Assembly (NCBI GenBank): GCA_036897095.1
Contig: JAYMSP010000005.1
Coordinates: forward strand, 62,001 to 126,000
Direction: 5' to 3'
Length of the DNA stretch: 64,000 nt
From: Plantago elongata
Lineage: Eukaryota > Streptophyta > Magnoliopsida > Lamiales > Plantaginaceae
Positions within the stretch are counted from its first letter, which is position 1, and each line of letters starts with the position of its first letter. The translations under genes were made by a program, and so were the position numbers. The notes below the pieces were generated by a model, which saw only the letters and a program-made list of their open reading frames with translations, made no database searches and was not told where the DNA came from. This document shows, piece after piece, positions 42,501 through 50,811 of this stretch.

Positions 42501-44936
42501 ATATTGCTCTGTAAGTGATCAAGTGTTTGAGAAAATTTACAAATGCAATGTCCAAAACATCTCAGTAACTAGTGAAGTTAAACATAATAAAGATAACCTA
42601 CTAGTAGTGGGCAGGAAATCCATCCAACAGATGGAACTTCAAGATAAAAAAAAACATAATGAACACAGAGGAATCACAGAGCAAGTCGGAGGAAGCAACA
42701 AGCAGTAGTGCATGTTCAGATCGATAGTTCTTTTGATATTTGTATTGTTAGGTTTAACAGTAAAATTCATAGCTAAATACTCTGCAAGTGTAAGATATGA
42801 TTCTCACGGAGCCTAGTTAATCTACCTGAGCTTCTGAATTACCTGATCAATCCTCTCCTATCATCTGGGTTGAGCGATGCCCATTCTCGTCCTGCTGCTT
42901 TTATAATTGCTCCAGCAGCCTCAAATCTTGCCTTTGCCGACTGAGAATTTTCTGAGGATCGAGTTTCTCTTGTTAAAAATTGAATAAGAGAAATGAAACA
43001 AAAAGTGCAGTCCTATCAGGACTATGGTTCATGGGATGTAATATTTTACCAGTAGCTAGAACATGAGCAACAGCATAACGAAAAGAGTCATACTTCTCTC
43101 AGCATGTATACCTTGACCTCAATTTATTTTACACAATGATTCTAACTTGTTTTCTTGTTTTCTTGTTTTTAGTTTTTTGCCTTTCCTTTGCCCTTTTACA
43201 TAAGCCTAAACCAGTAGGCTCCACTCAACAGGTATGTTCATCTACAATTCTACATGTGCTATCATACAGGGAAAGCCCATCTAATTTATTTCTTGAGCAT
43301 AATATGGACAGTCAAGATAGGCTATGATTAACATTCATGAGATCCTACAAGCCAAAAACCTTACTGAGATGTCAGCATATGAGACTTGATTTTATGTTTG
43401 AGTTGAGAGGGTAGAGACAGAAAAGGAAGAGAACCCGAAAAGCACGAGCTTAGCAAACAACTTCCTGGGTGCTTCTGCCTTTCATTGCACTGTTCAAGAA
43501 CCACAGTGCACCTGGTACAGACACCTTGATTCCAGTTTTCTTTTTCTTTTCCTTTTTCCTCTCTTTACCAGTTTTGCATCTGAGATGTTTGTGAGCACCT
43601 CCAAGATTTTAACTAAAACAGGTTACGGGAAACATGTGCAGATCAATCTACCTCGTGATAAGTGAGCATTTCAGAATACATCTGTAATTGAGGGGACGGT
43701 CCCATAGAAGAAAAGCAAACTTGCAAATAAGCCTCGCAAGTAAATTTGTTTGGAACTTGAAAGGTCCCCAAGATGTTCAGGTAAACTAACAGATGTCATA
43801 TAGCATGCAAAAATTATAGCATAATCAAAGTAAGCCGGAGGGATAGTGTACTTAGTCAGGGTATCACTGCAGATAGCACACTGGGTTGAAAAAGAATAAT
43901 AAAGGAGACCTTGTGCATTACACAAGCATACCTAGAATGAATTGGCAAGCTTTGTACGGACGAGTTGACAGGCTTAAGGACAATATTGTCGCCTCGGAAG
44001 CGGCTGGATTTACGCTCGCCTATTTAATTATTTCCATGCGTCCCCAGGCGTCCATGAAACCCAGGAAAACAAATAAGTAAACAGCAGAAACAAAACCAGA
44101 GCTGAGAGCACTTCATATATAACTTACAATAAGTGTGTACATGATAAAGACCTTTACAGTCCAATGGCAGTATACAGCCTTATTAGTTAATATGGACTGA
44201 CATCCACATATATCTGGGTTACATTGTGAATTGAACACATCAGTCAATATAATCCCCCCCCCCCCCCCCCCCATAACATCTCCCCCTCCCCCCCTTCCTC
44301 CCTCGATCCCCCCCCCCCTAAATTAAGTTCCTGGCTCCGACCCTGGGCCATTATACACAGGTTGGCAAACACTGCACCTTATTTTAGTGGATACTGGATA
44401 GAATATGAAGTTAGGTGCCCAGATTGTTTTTCAATACCAAATGGTAGTTTAGCACTAAAGCATATAGGTGCTTGGACTTGTATTAATTGTCTGGAGCAAC
44501 ACGGTTACTGGTACATAAACCAGTCCAATATCCTATCAGATCAGTTACCTCCAAGGATCACAGTTCAAAGCCTATGCACTACCAAACAAACGCAACTAGT
44601 GCTTCAGATACGTACATAAACGGTGCAAAAACTCCTGCAGACAGATGATGTAATTCATCTTTAAACAATACTCGATAGGCTTTTCCAGAGCTAGAGTTAC
44701 AGATTCTTTTTATTTCAGCAGTTTCTCATCGATTTCAACCATCTAATAGCGGTTTTGGTAACTTCTAAACACTAACGCATGTCAGACTACACGTATTCTA
44801 GGGTTCATCGAATGAAATTATGATAGGAAAGTAAAATTACCTGAAAAGAACTGCAGGCCATCTCGATTGATTGCATTGTTGCTATAAGCTGGGCTAAATC
44901 GGCCTCCGGGACGCTTTGGCCGTGGAGGTGATCCAT
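24559..44936 (-). CDS. XPO4: Exportin-4 (nuclear transport receptor)
   Basis: I reconstructed 32 coding exons (transcript order): 44936-44841, 44019-43932, 42951-42843, 42336-42238, 41300-41258, 40194-40123, 40009-39914, 39754-39512, 38519-38336, 35863-35752, 35680-35594, 35361-35223, 34593-34500, 34409-34347, 34273-34164, 33194-33090, 32369-32296, 32023-31948, 31541-31317, 31137-31066, 30499-30428, 30167-30103, 29987-29885, 29806-29675, 29134-28991, 28540-28433, 27611-27561, 27489-27412, 27304-27191, 25299-25103, 24976-24907 and 24747-24559. They total 3510 nt, 1169 aa, no frame break. The protein is an all-helical HEAT-repeat chain matching plant exportin-4, for example NPAASEATILSL near the start, YPGEKDLQ and KALASYHYKE. 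Exportin-4 carries cargo (in animals eIF5A and some transcription factors) through nuclear pores with Ran-GTP; plant cargo is not shown here. Several introns hold transposons. Confidence 0.93.
26090..26290. repeat. GGGTCC/GGACCC-rich tract in an exportin-4 intron
   Basis: Repeated GGACCC, GGGTCC and CCGGACC words in both orientations over about 200 bases, in the intron between 25300 and 27190. This kind of subterminal repeat is seen in hAT-type elements, including the intact one at 36493-37444. No terminal repeat or target duplication could be fixed, so it is listed only as a probable TE relic. Confidence 0.4.
26436..26660. mobile_element. Possible Stowaway-like MITE end (CTCCCTCCGT)
   Basis: CACTCCCTCCGTCACAACCC at about 26437 matches the classic left terminus of plant Tc1/mariner MITEs. 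The right end is guessed; no clean inverted copy was found. It lies in the exportin-4 intron between 25300 and 27190. Confidence 0.35.
27868..28160. mobile_element. Possible Stowaway-like MITE (ACTCCGTCGTTCC terminus)
   Basis: ATACTCCGTCGTTCCAAACC at about 27876, followed by GGGGTGTCCCAAATAAAATG, is the usual start of plant mariner-like MITEs. It lies in the exportin-4 intron between 27612 and 28432. The right boundary is uncertain. Confidence 0.45.
36493..37444. mobile_element. hAT-family element (952 bp) carrying a host gene fragment
   Basis: It begins TAGGGGTGAGC and ends GCTCACCCCTA, an 11-bp perfect inverted repeat, flanked on both sides by the same 8-bp sequence CAGGTGTA (36485-36492 and 37445-37452). 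Eight-base duplications and this terminus are diagnostic of plant hAT elements. Both subterminal regions (36500-36655 and 37300-37440) are packed with CGGACCGA/TCGGTCCG repeats. There is no transposase, so it is non-autonomous. The centre is not hAT-like: at 36852-36995 (+) it encodes a MEFQNQKSAALAAIN start that I recognise as the N-terminus of the TYW3 domain of plant wybutosine-synthesising proteins. It sits in exportin-4 intron 9 and is spliced over. The perfect target duplication implies a fairly recent insertion. Confidence 0.9.
36852..36995 (+). pseudogene. Captured fragment of a TYW3-type (tRNA wybutosine synthesis) gene
   Basis: About 48 codons from an ATG read like the start of plant TYW2/3/4 proteins: the EF-x-KSAALAAI opening, DKSPKG, then PIISLLSAIN and HPSYFTTS. 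After TTS, where the family continues with Ser-Cys-Ser-Gly-Arg, the frame diverges, so the capture stops there. TYW3 acts in making wybutosine at position 37 of tRNA-Phe. The piece is too short to work. The opposite strand just left of it (36700-36830) reads VMVFG...GDLPT, vaguely Kelch-like; this could come from the same donor but is unproven. Confidence 0.6.
37570..37773. mobile_element. MITE with about 60-bp inverted repeats
   Basis: The left arm (37570-37630, GTCTCTTAGGAGACGGT...) and right arm (37710-37773, ...CCGTCTCTCTAGAGAC) are imperfect inverted copies, both running into a GTCAAGAAAA / TTTTCTTGAC core around an 80-bp AT-rich loop. The GAGACGGTCTC terminus occurs in small non-autonomous DNA transposons of many eudicots. 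Target duplication not resolved. It lies 126 bp from the hAT element in exportin-4 intron 9. Confidence 0.75.
40704..40910. mobile_element. MITE-like inverted-repeat element
   Basis: The left end (AATGTTTGAGAAACTCTCTGAGAGTCC) and right end (GGACTCTCACAAAAACTTGGAGTTTCACAAG) are roughly inverted. Inside, an 18-base word, GCCGCACAATTAGTATAC, occurs twice in direct orientation (near 40780 and 40842). No coding capacity. It lies in exportin-4 intron 5. Confidence 0.5.
44254..44320. repeat. Long poly-C tract (19 C, then further C runs)
   Basis: Nineteen uninterrupted C at 44254-44272, then CCCCC and C8 runs and a final run of about ten C near 44308-44318. The exportin-4 transcript reads the minus strand, so intron 1 RNA would carry long G runs. 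It is low-complexity DNA, unlike the neighbours. Homopolymers of this size are also prone to sequencing and assembly error, so the exact count is uncertain. Confidence 0.85.
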
Positions 44937-46440
44937 CGTCAACACTGATACAGTATGCTGACCAGCTCGGACTCAATCACTCGGGCCTCGGGGCGTGATT
45001 GGTAGGAGGCTTTGTGTGTTTTGGTTCTAGTTCAAAAAACATGCGTTTTGATCAAATCGTTTGATACATTTGTAAAAACGGAGCTTCACTCATACCATTT
45101 CGTCATCTTGTGTCAGTATGTATCGTATCAAACGTAAAATGACTAATAAATTATTATTTACATGATGATTTTGTATTGTTTGGTAGGAATTGTCCCGTGT
45201 ATATGTAATTTGGTTATTTTTCCCCCCATTTGTTAAAATTACTTTTCCAAATTCTCCATTAATTGAAATTGGTCATCCTCAATTATATTTTCGACATTTA
45301 CATTCATTATCTATTTCTGGACTTAGTAAATTATGTACTATTGGAATTCGAGTTTATTTTGTTTAATTTCTTAATTAAATTACCAACAAATTGAGAAACC
45401 CATTTACGTTAATTGTTTCCTTGTACATGAATTGATGTGAAGTTGTTGTAAAGAATTATATAGTGAATCTTTTATATATAATAATACAGTAATTTAATTG
45501 AAAAAATTGATGTTTCATAGTCATCCATTCAAGTCGGATACCACTTATGTTTCAAAATGAAAAGTTTTGGAAGGACCAAAACTCTATAAATTTGGAAAGA
45601 AACGGAATCTTGTGCAAATTACTTGGAAGCAGAGGGGATATGTGCGTTATAAGATACATGCCTCCTTGGAACTAAACACTTCCCTCTTATCTTTTTTACC
45701 CTTTTGATGAAAAAGCTAATCAAGATATAGAGCAATCTAGATTTAATAGTGAATAAAAATGAATGCAAACTCGTTAAGTTCCCTGGTAAAGATAGGAATA
45801 TTGAAGTTGGTTTTATCATTTATCATTGCACCTTTCAAACTCGTTAAGTTCTTCTTGGTGCATCTTTTGAACTTATTTGTAGTCTGACACAGACAGGAAA
45901 AGAAAATCCTTGCAGCCTAAATGAGGTGAACTGAATAAAAAGTTACAATAAAAGAAACAAGTCAGAGAGATTCTGAGATTGTAAACTGAAGAGACAACGT
46001 CTGCAAAGAAACATACCAAAACAAAGATTTCATAACTCTAGTGTTGTCTGAGTTGTATTGCTCTATATACCTCCGGTTCGCAACTCGTCCCACCGTGAGA
46101 CACAAAGAAAGAGGTCTTTTTCAACCACATTTTTTTTTGTTTGGGGCACCAGCCACAGGGCCAGGCTGGTTCCACAGCAACACTTGAAAGAAACACAACG
46201 GTCGGACTTTTTTGTTAATAGACACCAATATCGAGTATATTCAGATCATTCCATCTTTCACTTACCGTTCATAACAAAATTGAGAATTCAATTTATTCAC
46301 AATCATTGGATTCCACAGACAACTACAACAGTTGCAACACCTAAATGCAGATACAGTTCAAGCACCATTACATTAAGCACAGAGTCCTAAAAGAAGTGCC
46401 GCATAATTCACAGATACTGTATTGCAGTTTACCAGGTGAT
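44937..46440. other. Exportin-4 promoter/leader and intergenic DNA
   Basis: Immediately right of 44936 is a GC-richer stretch (CTCGGGCCTCGGGGC near 44980), likely the exportin-4 leader and core promoter, transcribed leftward. The rest is AT-rich. ORFs at 45619-45819 and 46058-46390 show no recognisable protein. CAAACTCGTTAAGTTC occurs twice (about 45767 and 45837). Nothing else supported. Confidence 0.45.
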
Positions 46441-46999
46441 CTCAACAGACAAGTTGCGTTTTCCTACTAATTGTAGTCCACATCATCTCAGGTTTTGCAC
46501 CTTCAACTTTTATTATCTTGACCAGTCTAGAGAATTCCTGCACCATTAGAGCTTCTTGGGGTAAATCTGTAGTAACAGTGCTGAATCGGTTTTGGCTCCC
46601 ACGTTGTCGTAAGATCATTAAAGCCTGAATTTACAGAGGTAGAAAATCCAGCCTTGTTCTCTTCAACCGGAACTACAACAATGCAAATGCAACGTTCCGC
46701 TTGTTCCAGCTACAGTGAGGTCCATCGACAGGTTGGACAGAAAAGAGCAGTGAAATGTTGCTGTCTTCCCATCTTCCCAGAGAAGATGGGCACTGCATGC
46801 CATAATTACTCCAGCCTTGTTGAGCAGAGTACCTCTCAATGCTAAAAGTGATTTAGGTAACTCAAAATCCCCATAAGATCGACCTGATGCAATACCACCC
46901 TATATCACCAAGAGCACCCAGGGCATCAAGGTCAGGCTTCACGCGGATGTTGTTTTGCAGAAAATTCTCATCTGCTGCAAATGTAAAGTGTCTGTGGAT
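46441..46999 (-). pseudogene. Broken fragment of a Gfo/Idh/MocA-family oxidoreductase
   Basis: On the minus strand, after an intron-like acceptor (CTTTCTTGCAG, ending at 47000), one frame reads the HFTFAADENFLQNNIRVKPD and DALGALGDIGWYCIR segments. These are typical of the plant NAD(P)-binding oxidoreductase family of Arabidopsis At4g09670. A frameshift and stop occur after SILW. A second frame continues (FELPKSLLALRGTLLNKAG, WEDGKTATFHCSFLSNLSMD, GTSGTLHLH). A third frame gives VEENKAGFSTSVNSGFNDL, and the tail (ISRKTQLV) ends near 46445. At least two frame breaks and the absence of the N-terminal Rossmann half make it non-functional. The retained acceptor argues for a DNA-level fragment rather than a retrocopy. 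Confidence 0.8.
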
Positions 47000-48079
47000 C
47001 TGCAAGAAAGCATAAGAATATAAATTGCATGTCCACTTCTACTTTTGTATCACACAGCATAATAAGAAAACCATATTGCAGTTTCAACATGACAACTGTA
47101 GTGGTGGTTTTGAGGGAAAAAAAAAAAGACAACTGGAGTGGTTAGTAATGTGCAATACTACTTCATTTTCAGCTTTGACATTTGTTTCGTTGATCAGTGT
47201 TCCATATTTCTAGAAACTAAATGCTGCAAATTTCAGCACGGTTTAAGCAAGGGGAAACCTGTGATTTAGCTCAAGTGCAGAAAGAAAAAAAACTGCAGGG
47301 AGCATGAATCGTTACCACAGGCATACCGGTTATCTTGTTCTCAATTTTAAGTTTGTTATTGGTTTGCTATCTAATCCTTTTTTGTACCCTCAAAAGTAGG
47401 GGTGCCTCATTAAACTATTCAGTTAACTATTTGGTGGCATCTAGGGGAGCATATATGCAAGCTTATTTAAGCTGATTATCGGCTTTTACAGGCTCGGGAG
47501 CTTTCATAGTTTCGCGATTCGACTAACCATAAGCCCGTTCTTGGGATCTTTTCATATATTTCCTGCTTTAAGCTACTCTAAACATAATCAGAAGCTCAGA
47601 ACTACTCATATCATATAGATATTCTTGCAAACACCGATAAATTCTCTAACAACATCTTCGTAAACATGATTCAGCAATAAACCACAGAAGAAGAACAATA
47701 ACACTTACAGACCATTCTGAAACTCTAACATAGTAGAGCTTAAAGAAAATTGAAATTAGTACCACTGAAGAAGATCCAGCAGCAGCTACTGTTCCCACTC
47801 CAGAATCCAAAGATGCTGCGACAAACAAAAATTCAAAAAAAAGGGAAAAAACTCATAATTGATTCCTAGCACTGTAAAAATCCAGAAGATCAAAGATTTA
47901 TGAGATATATACCATGCCTATTGTCTGGTGAGAAACAAATGCCAAAAAAATTAACCAAACAAAGAGAAATGAAAAGGCTCATACATTTTAAAATTGCAAA
48001 AGATTAAAGCTTTATGTGATATATACCATGTCTAGTGTCTAATGAGAAATAAATGCTAATAAAGCTTTATGTGATATAA
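47000..48079. other. Non-coding DNA right of the oxidoreductase pseudogene
   Basis: I looked here for the missing N-terminal Rossmann exon on the minus strand and did not find it. An ORF at 47646-47828 (-) is short and unrecognised. The stretch from about 47886 contains a decayed tandem repeat (listed). Confidence 0.45.
47886..48079. repeat. Decayed tandem repeat, about 112- and 62-bp spacing
   Basis: AAAG(A/C)TTTATG(A/T)GATATA occurs near 47892, 48005 and 48061. The first two copies continue in parallel through ATACCATG..TA.TGTCT..TGAGAAA. The third copy is interrupted after GTGATATAA, exactly where the Harbinger-like MITE begins. The MITE therefore inserted into an existing repeat unit. 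Confidence 0.6.
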
Positions 48080-48747
48080 ACACCATCCGCCATGGTGACG
48101 CCTCACGACACGTCGTGGTCTGCGTTTTTTCTGCAGTGGTGACGCGTCGTCGCCACGTCATAATTTTTTTTAACTTTTTTATTATTTTTTTATTTTATTA
48201 ACATATTATTCATATTATAAGAGTGTCGAGATGTTGAAATGAATAAAATTGTATTTGTAAGCTGTTTTATAACTTATTAAGGTTCAAAATTAAAAAATAA
48301 TTTTTTTTAATAAAACTATATTTAATATATTATAATAATATTTAGAAGTTGAAATTAATACAATTGTATTTTTAGATGTTATTTTACAATTTTAAGTTTA
48401 ATTGAGAGAGAAATTGAGTTCGGGATTGAATGATTAAAAAATAATCGGATTCATTCGTAGATTTCGAAGAGACGAATCCGTTGGTAGTTTTATATATTTT
48501 TTATATTTATATTTTTCAAGTTATTCGCGTTTGAAATCGAATAAAATATAAAAAGTTAAAAAAAAAACAAAAAGAAAAATAGAAGGGCCACTTGGTAGCC
48601 GCTACTTAGCTGCTACCAAGCACTACACCGCACCATGGCATGGTGCAGTGTCTAATGACGTGCATCATTGGCAAATCAATTGATGCGTGATGGCACGGCA
48701 TCGTCTACGACGCCGCACGACGACGTGTTCATTGGAGAATACTATAG
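48080..48747. mobile_element. Harbinger-like MITE (about 668 bp, TAA target duplication)
   Basis: It is bounded by TAA on both sides (48077-48079 and 48748-48750). The left end ACACCATCCGCCATGG and right end CATTGGAGAATACTATAG are weakly inverted and resemble the terminus of the Harbinger relic at 5835 (CATTGGAGATGGTC). Both ends are dense in GACG/CGTC words (for example GACGCGTCGTCGCCACGTC), as in that relic, and the interior is AT-rich. No ORF. A palindrome built on GGTAGC/GCTACC is present near 48595-48625. I assign it to the same superfamily; subfamily identity is inference. Confidence 0.65.
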
Positions 48748-48780
48748 TAATTATGAAATAATATTGCTCTTTTCTCAGTA

Positions 48781-49620
48781 AAGGCTTATCGTAAAGTAAG
48801 GACTTCATTTTTAACTTCTATGTGTAATTGTATAGTTTATTGGTTTTACGCCTTACGTATTATATTGTCTATTATTAGAACTATTTACTATATTATATTT
48901 ATAAAGGATAACAGGGAGTGCCTTTCCTTTCTATTGAGATACACTGCCTTTAAAATATTAGTGAGAGGAAGAGTCTACTCTAGTACCCTATAAAATTAAG
49001 CAAGGCTTAACTAAACATTGAGTAGTTATAACGTCCCTTCTTTTATGCATGCTCTCCGATAAGGCGTATTCACTGATAAGGTACCCAAATCTATTAAGTT
49101 GTTTGCTAAAAGGAGCTTTATGTACTTCTTGTTACTAAGGAAAGACTAATTAAGGTGTTAAGAGGAAAAGGTATACCCTCCCATTTATTAAATAAATCTT
49201 AGGAATAACTCACTTATTAGATAGTATAATCGTTATATAACTTAGGAAAATAGAGTAGAGTATAATAGGGTTTAATGGTCTCTTATTTAGCCCTTAGATT
49301 ACCTATAAACTCTAGTTTAAGAGGGAGGGAGTCCTTATAGAGTAATTCGCACACTTTAACTTTAGTAGAAGAGTACCTAATAAATCACTTATAAGATATA
49401 CCCTTAACTATATTAATAAATACGTACACTTTAAGCAATGTCTTATATACTCGTAGAATATTTAATTGTAGAAACTTGAATAATTAATACTTGCTAAATA
49501 ATTATTTAAAATATAAGAAAGAAGCATACTTCCTAAGTAGTATTGTCTTATCTTATCTTATTCCTATAAAATTGAGCAGGGTGCTATAGTACTAAAGGAG
49601 ATAAAGGAAGTAATCCCTGC
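48781..49620. other. Compositionally anomalous AT-rich tract with RIP-like bias
   Basis: From right after the MITE to about 49620 the DNA has a texture unlike its surroundings. By hand count over 48841-49440 there are about 97 TpA steps, but only about 31 CpA+TpG against about 63 ApC+GpT (ratio about 0.5). One ordinary AT-rich line of this window (59761-59820) gave about 1.2. This is the pattern left by CpA-to-TpA mutation, known as RIP in filamentous fungi. CpG methylation decay in plants would instead raise CpA/TpG. No ORF survives in either strand. CCTATAAAATT(A/G)AGCA(A/G)GG occurs twice (about 48985 and 49564). Origin unknown. Confidence 0.6.
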
Positions 49621-49903
49621 CATAGCTAGTATTGACAACAAAGTGTAAGGTTTGAGTCACGTTAGCTGAAAAAGAAAGATCACTAGTATTTAATTTTAAA
49701 TTAAGATATTACAATTTAGGTGGGAAAAGAGCGTAAATAGTAAAATTCGCATGAAATTTAGAATGACATGTGTATTGGTGAAAGTTTAAAAAAACGATTT
49801 AATGTTCTTAAATATATATTTTATAAAATTAAAAAAATATATATTTTACATAAATAATACGAGTAATGTTCTATGAGCATCTACTTTGTATTTTTTTTGA
49901 CAT

Positions 49904-50150
49904 ATACTCTCCCGTCCCAGTTTCGTTGTCTCATTTTTAACCTTTTATGATCTATGTTTAAAAACTTGATTTATTCATATATTATATTTTTAAAGAATTT
50001 TTAAAATTATATAATAAAAATTTAACATGTGATATTTAATAATATTATTTTTTATTTTTTTACCAATATTTAAGTTAATAACATACGAAGTATTAAAATA
50101 TTGATTATAAAAAATTAAAATGGGATCATAAAATTAGTACGGAGGTTGTA
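49904..50150. mobile_element. Probable Stowaway/mariner-like MITE
   Basis: The left end TACTCTCCCGTCCCAGTTTC and right end ...AGTACGGAGGTTGTA are the expected CTCCGT-type inverted termini of plant Tc1/mariner MITEs, with TA at both edges. The 247-bp span is AT-rich and non-coding. The GAGGTTGTATG end is partly repeated just outside, near 50180. It sits about 150 bp upstream of the PP2A gene's G-box. Confidence 0.55.
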
Positions 50151-50304
50151 TAGATAGAATATTAAAAAAGTTAAAATGAGAGGTTGTATGTACATTAAAC
50201 TGTTTGCATCTTTGGTCAAATCCATAATAAATTTGGTTTTTCATGAATGAAGACGGTACAATAACAAAAGGAGAAAGAAGCTGAGGAAGCAAATTAAAAG
50301 GCAT

Positions 50305-50310
50305 CACGTG
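50305..50310. promoter_or_regulatory. G-box (CACGTG)
   Basis: A palindromic CACGTG in the context ATCACGTGCA, followed by a second ACGT-less CACGCGG. About 490 bases upstream of the start codon of the PP2A B'' gene. bHLH and bZIP factors bind such sites in light and ABA responses; no function shown here. Confidence 0.55.
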
Positions 50311-50602
50311 CAAGTCACGCGGTAAAGGCAATCAAGCAGCAGGTTCATTCACCAGAATCGCCCAGATTTGGACTTGCATTTCTTCCGCTACCTTCCTTTT
50401 CCGGTTTCACATAACTACTACCCATTCTACTCTCACCTTTCCCTTTTTCCCCTTTTCCAATTATTACCTGAATACAATTGTCACCATCACCATCATCTCT
50501 CTCGCAGACACTCATTTCTGCTCCTCCAAGGGTTTCCCGTTCGCTACCAATCGACACAATCAACCCGATCGCGTTTTTTTTCTGTATCTCTGTTGTTGTT
50601 GT

Positions 50603-50656
50603 ATGAATCAGTGCCGTAAATCTGAAATGTTGAGGAGAAGCTTGGAAGATCCGTAA
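50603..50656 (+). promoter_or_regulatory. Upstream ORF 1 of the PP2A B'' gene (17 codons)
   Basis: ATG at 50603 runs to TAA at 50654-50656 in the presumed leader. The peptide would be basic and 17 residues long. It counts only if the leader is unspliced here. Confidence 0.45.
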
Positions 50657-50706
50657 CCGGAGGGAATTTTCGTTCGATATTGGAATTCGGAATAGGGCTA
50701 CGTTTG

Positions 50707-50811
50707 ATGATTCAGGGATCAATTGAAGATCTATCGTCTGTCAGTGTTGTTATTAATAATAGCGATTGTTGTAGCTGCGGAATTTGGCGAGGGAATGGAT
50801 ATGGAGATTAA
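50707..50811 (+). promoter_or_regulatory. Upstream ORF 2 overlapping the PP2A B'' start (34 codons)
   Basis: ATG at 50707 opens a 34-codon frame that ends at TAA 50809-50811, beyond the main ATG at 50795 and in another frame. A ribosome using it could not easily start the main ORF. The main frame has an in-frame stop at 50708-50710, so the main protein cannot begin further upstream. Confidence 0.5.

Larger units (their letters stand above)
50151..50794 (+). other. Promoter and 5' leader of the PP2A B'' gene
   Basis: It contains a G-box, a pyrimidine-rich stretch typical of plant leaders (50440-50540, CATCACCATCATCTCTCTCG) and two upstream ORFs (listed). The opposite-strand ORF at 50345-50722 is low-complexity and I treat it as spurious. 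No TATA box could be chosen with confidence. Confidence 0.5.

Noticed and set aside
43671-43925. Minus-strand ORF of 84 aa in exportin-4 intron 2
   Set aside because: No similarity recognised. Exons on both sides join in frame without it.
50345-50722. Minus-strand 125-aa ORF opposite the PP2A B'' leader
   Set aside because: Low-complexity, Gly/Glu/Ser-rich, and antisense to a pyrimidine-rich leader; no protein features.
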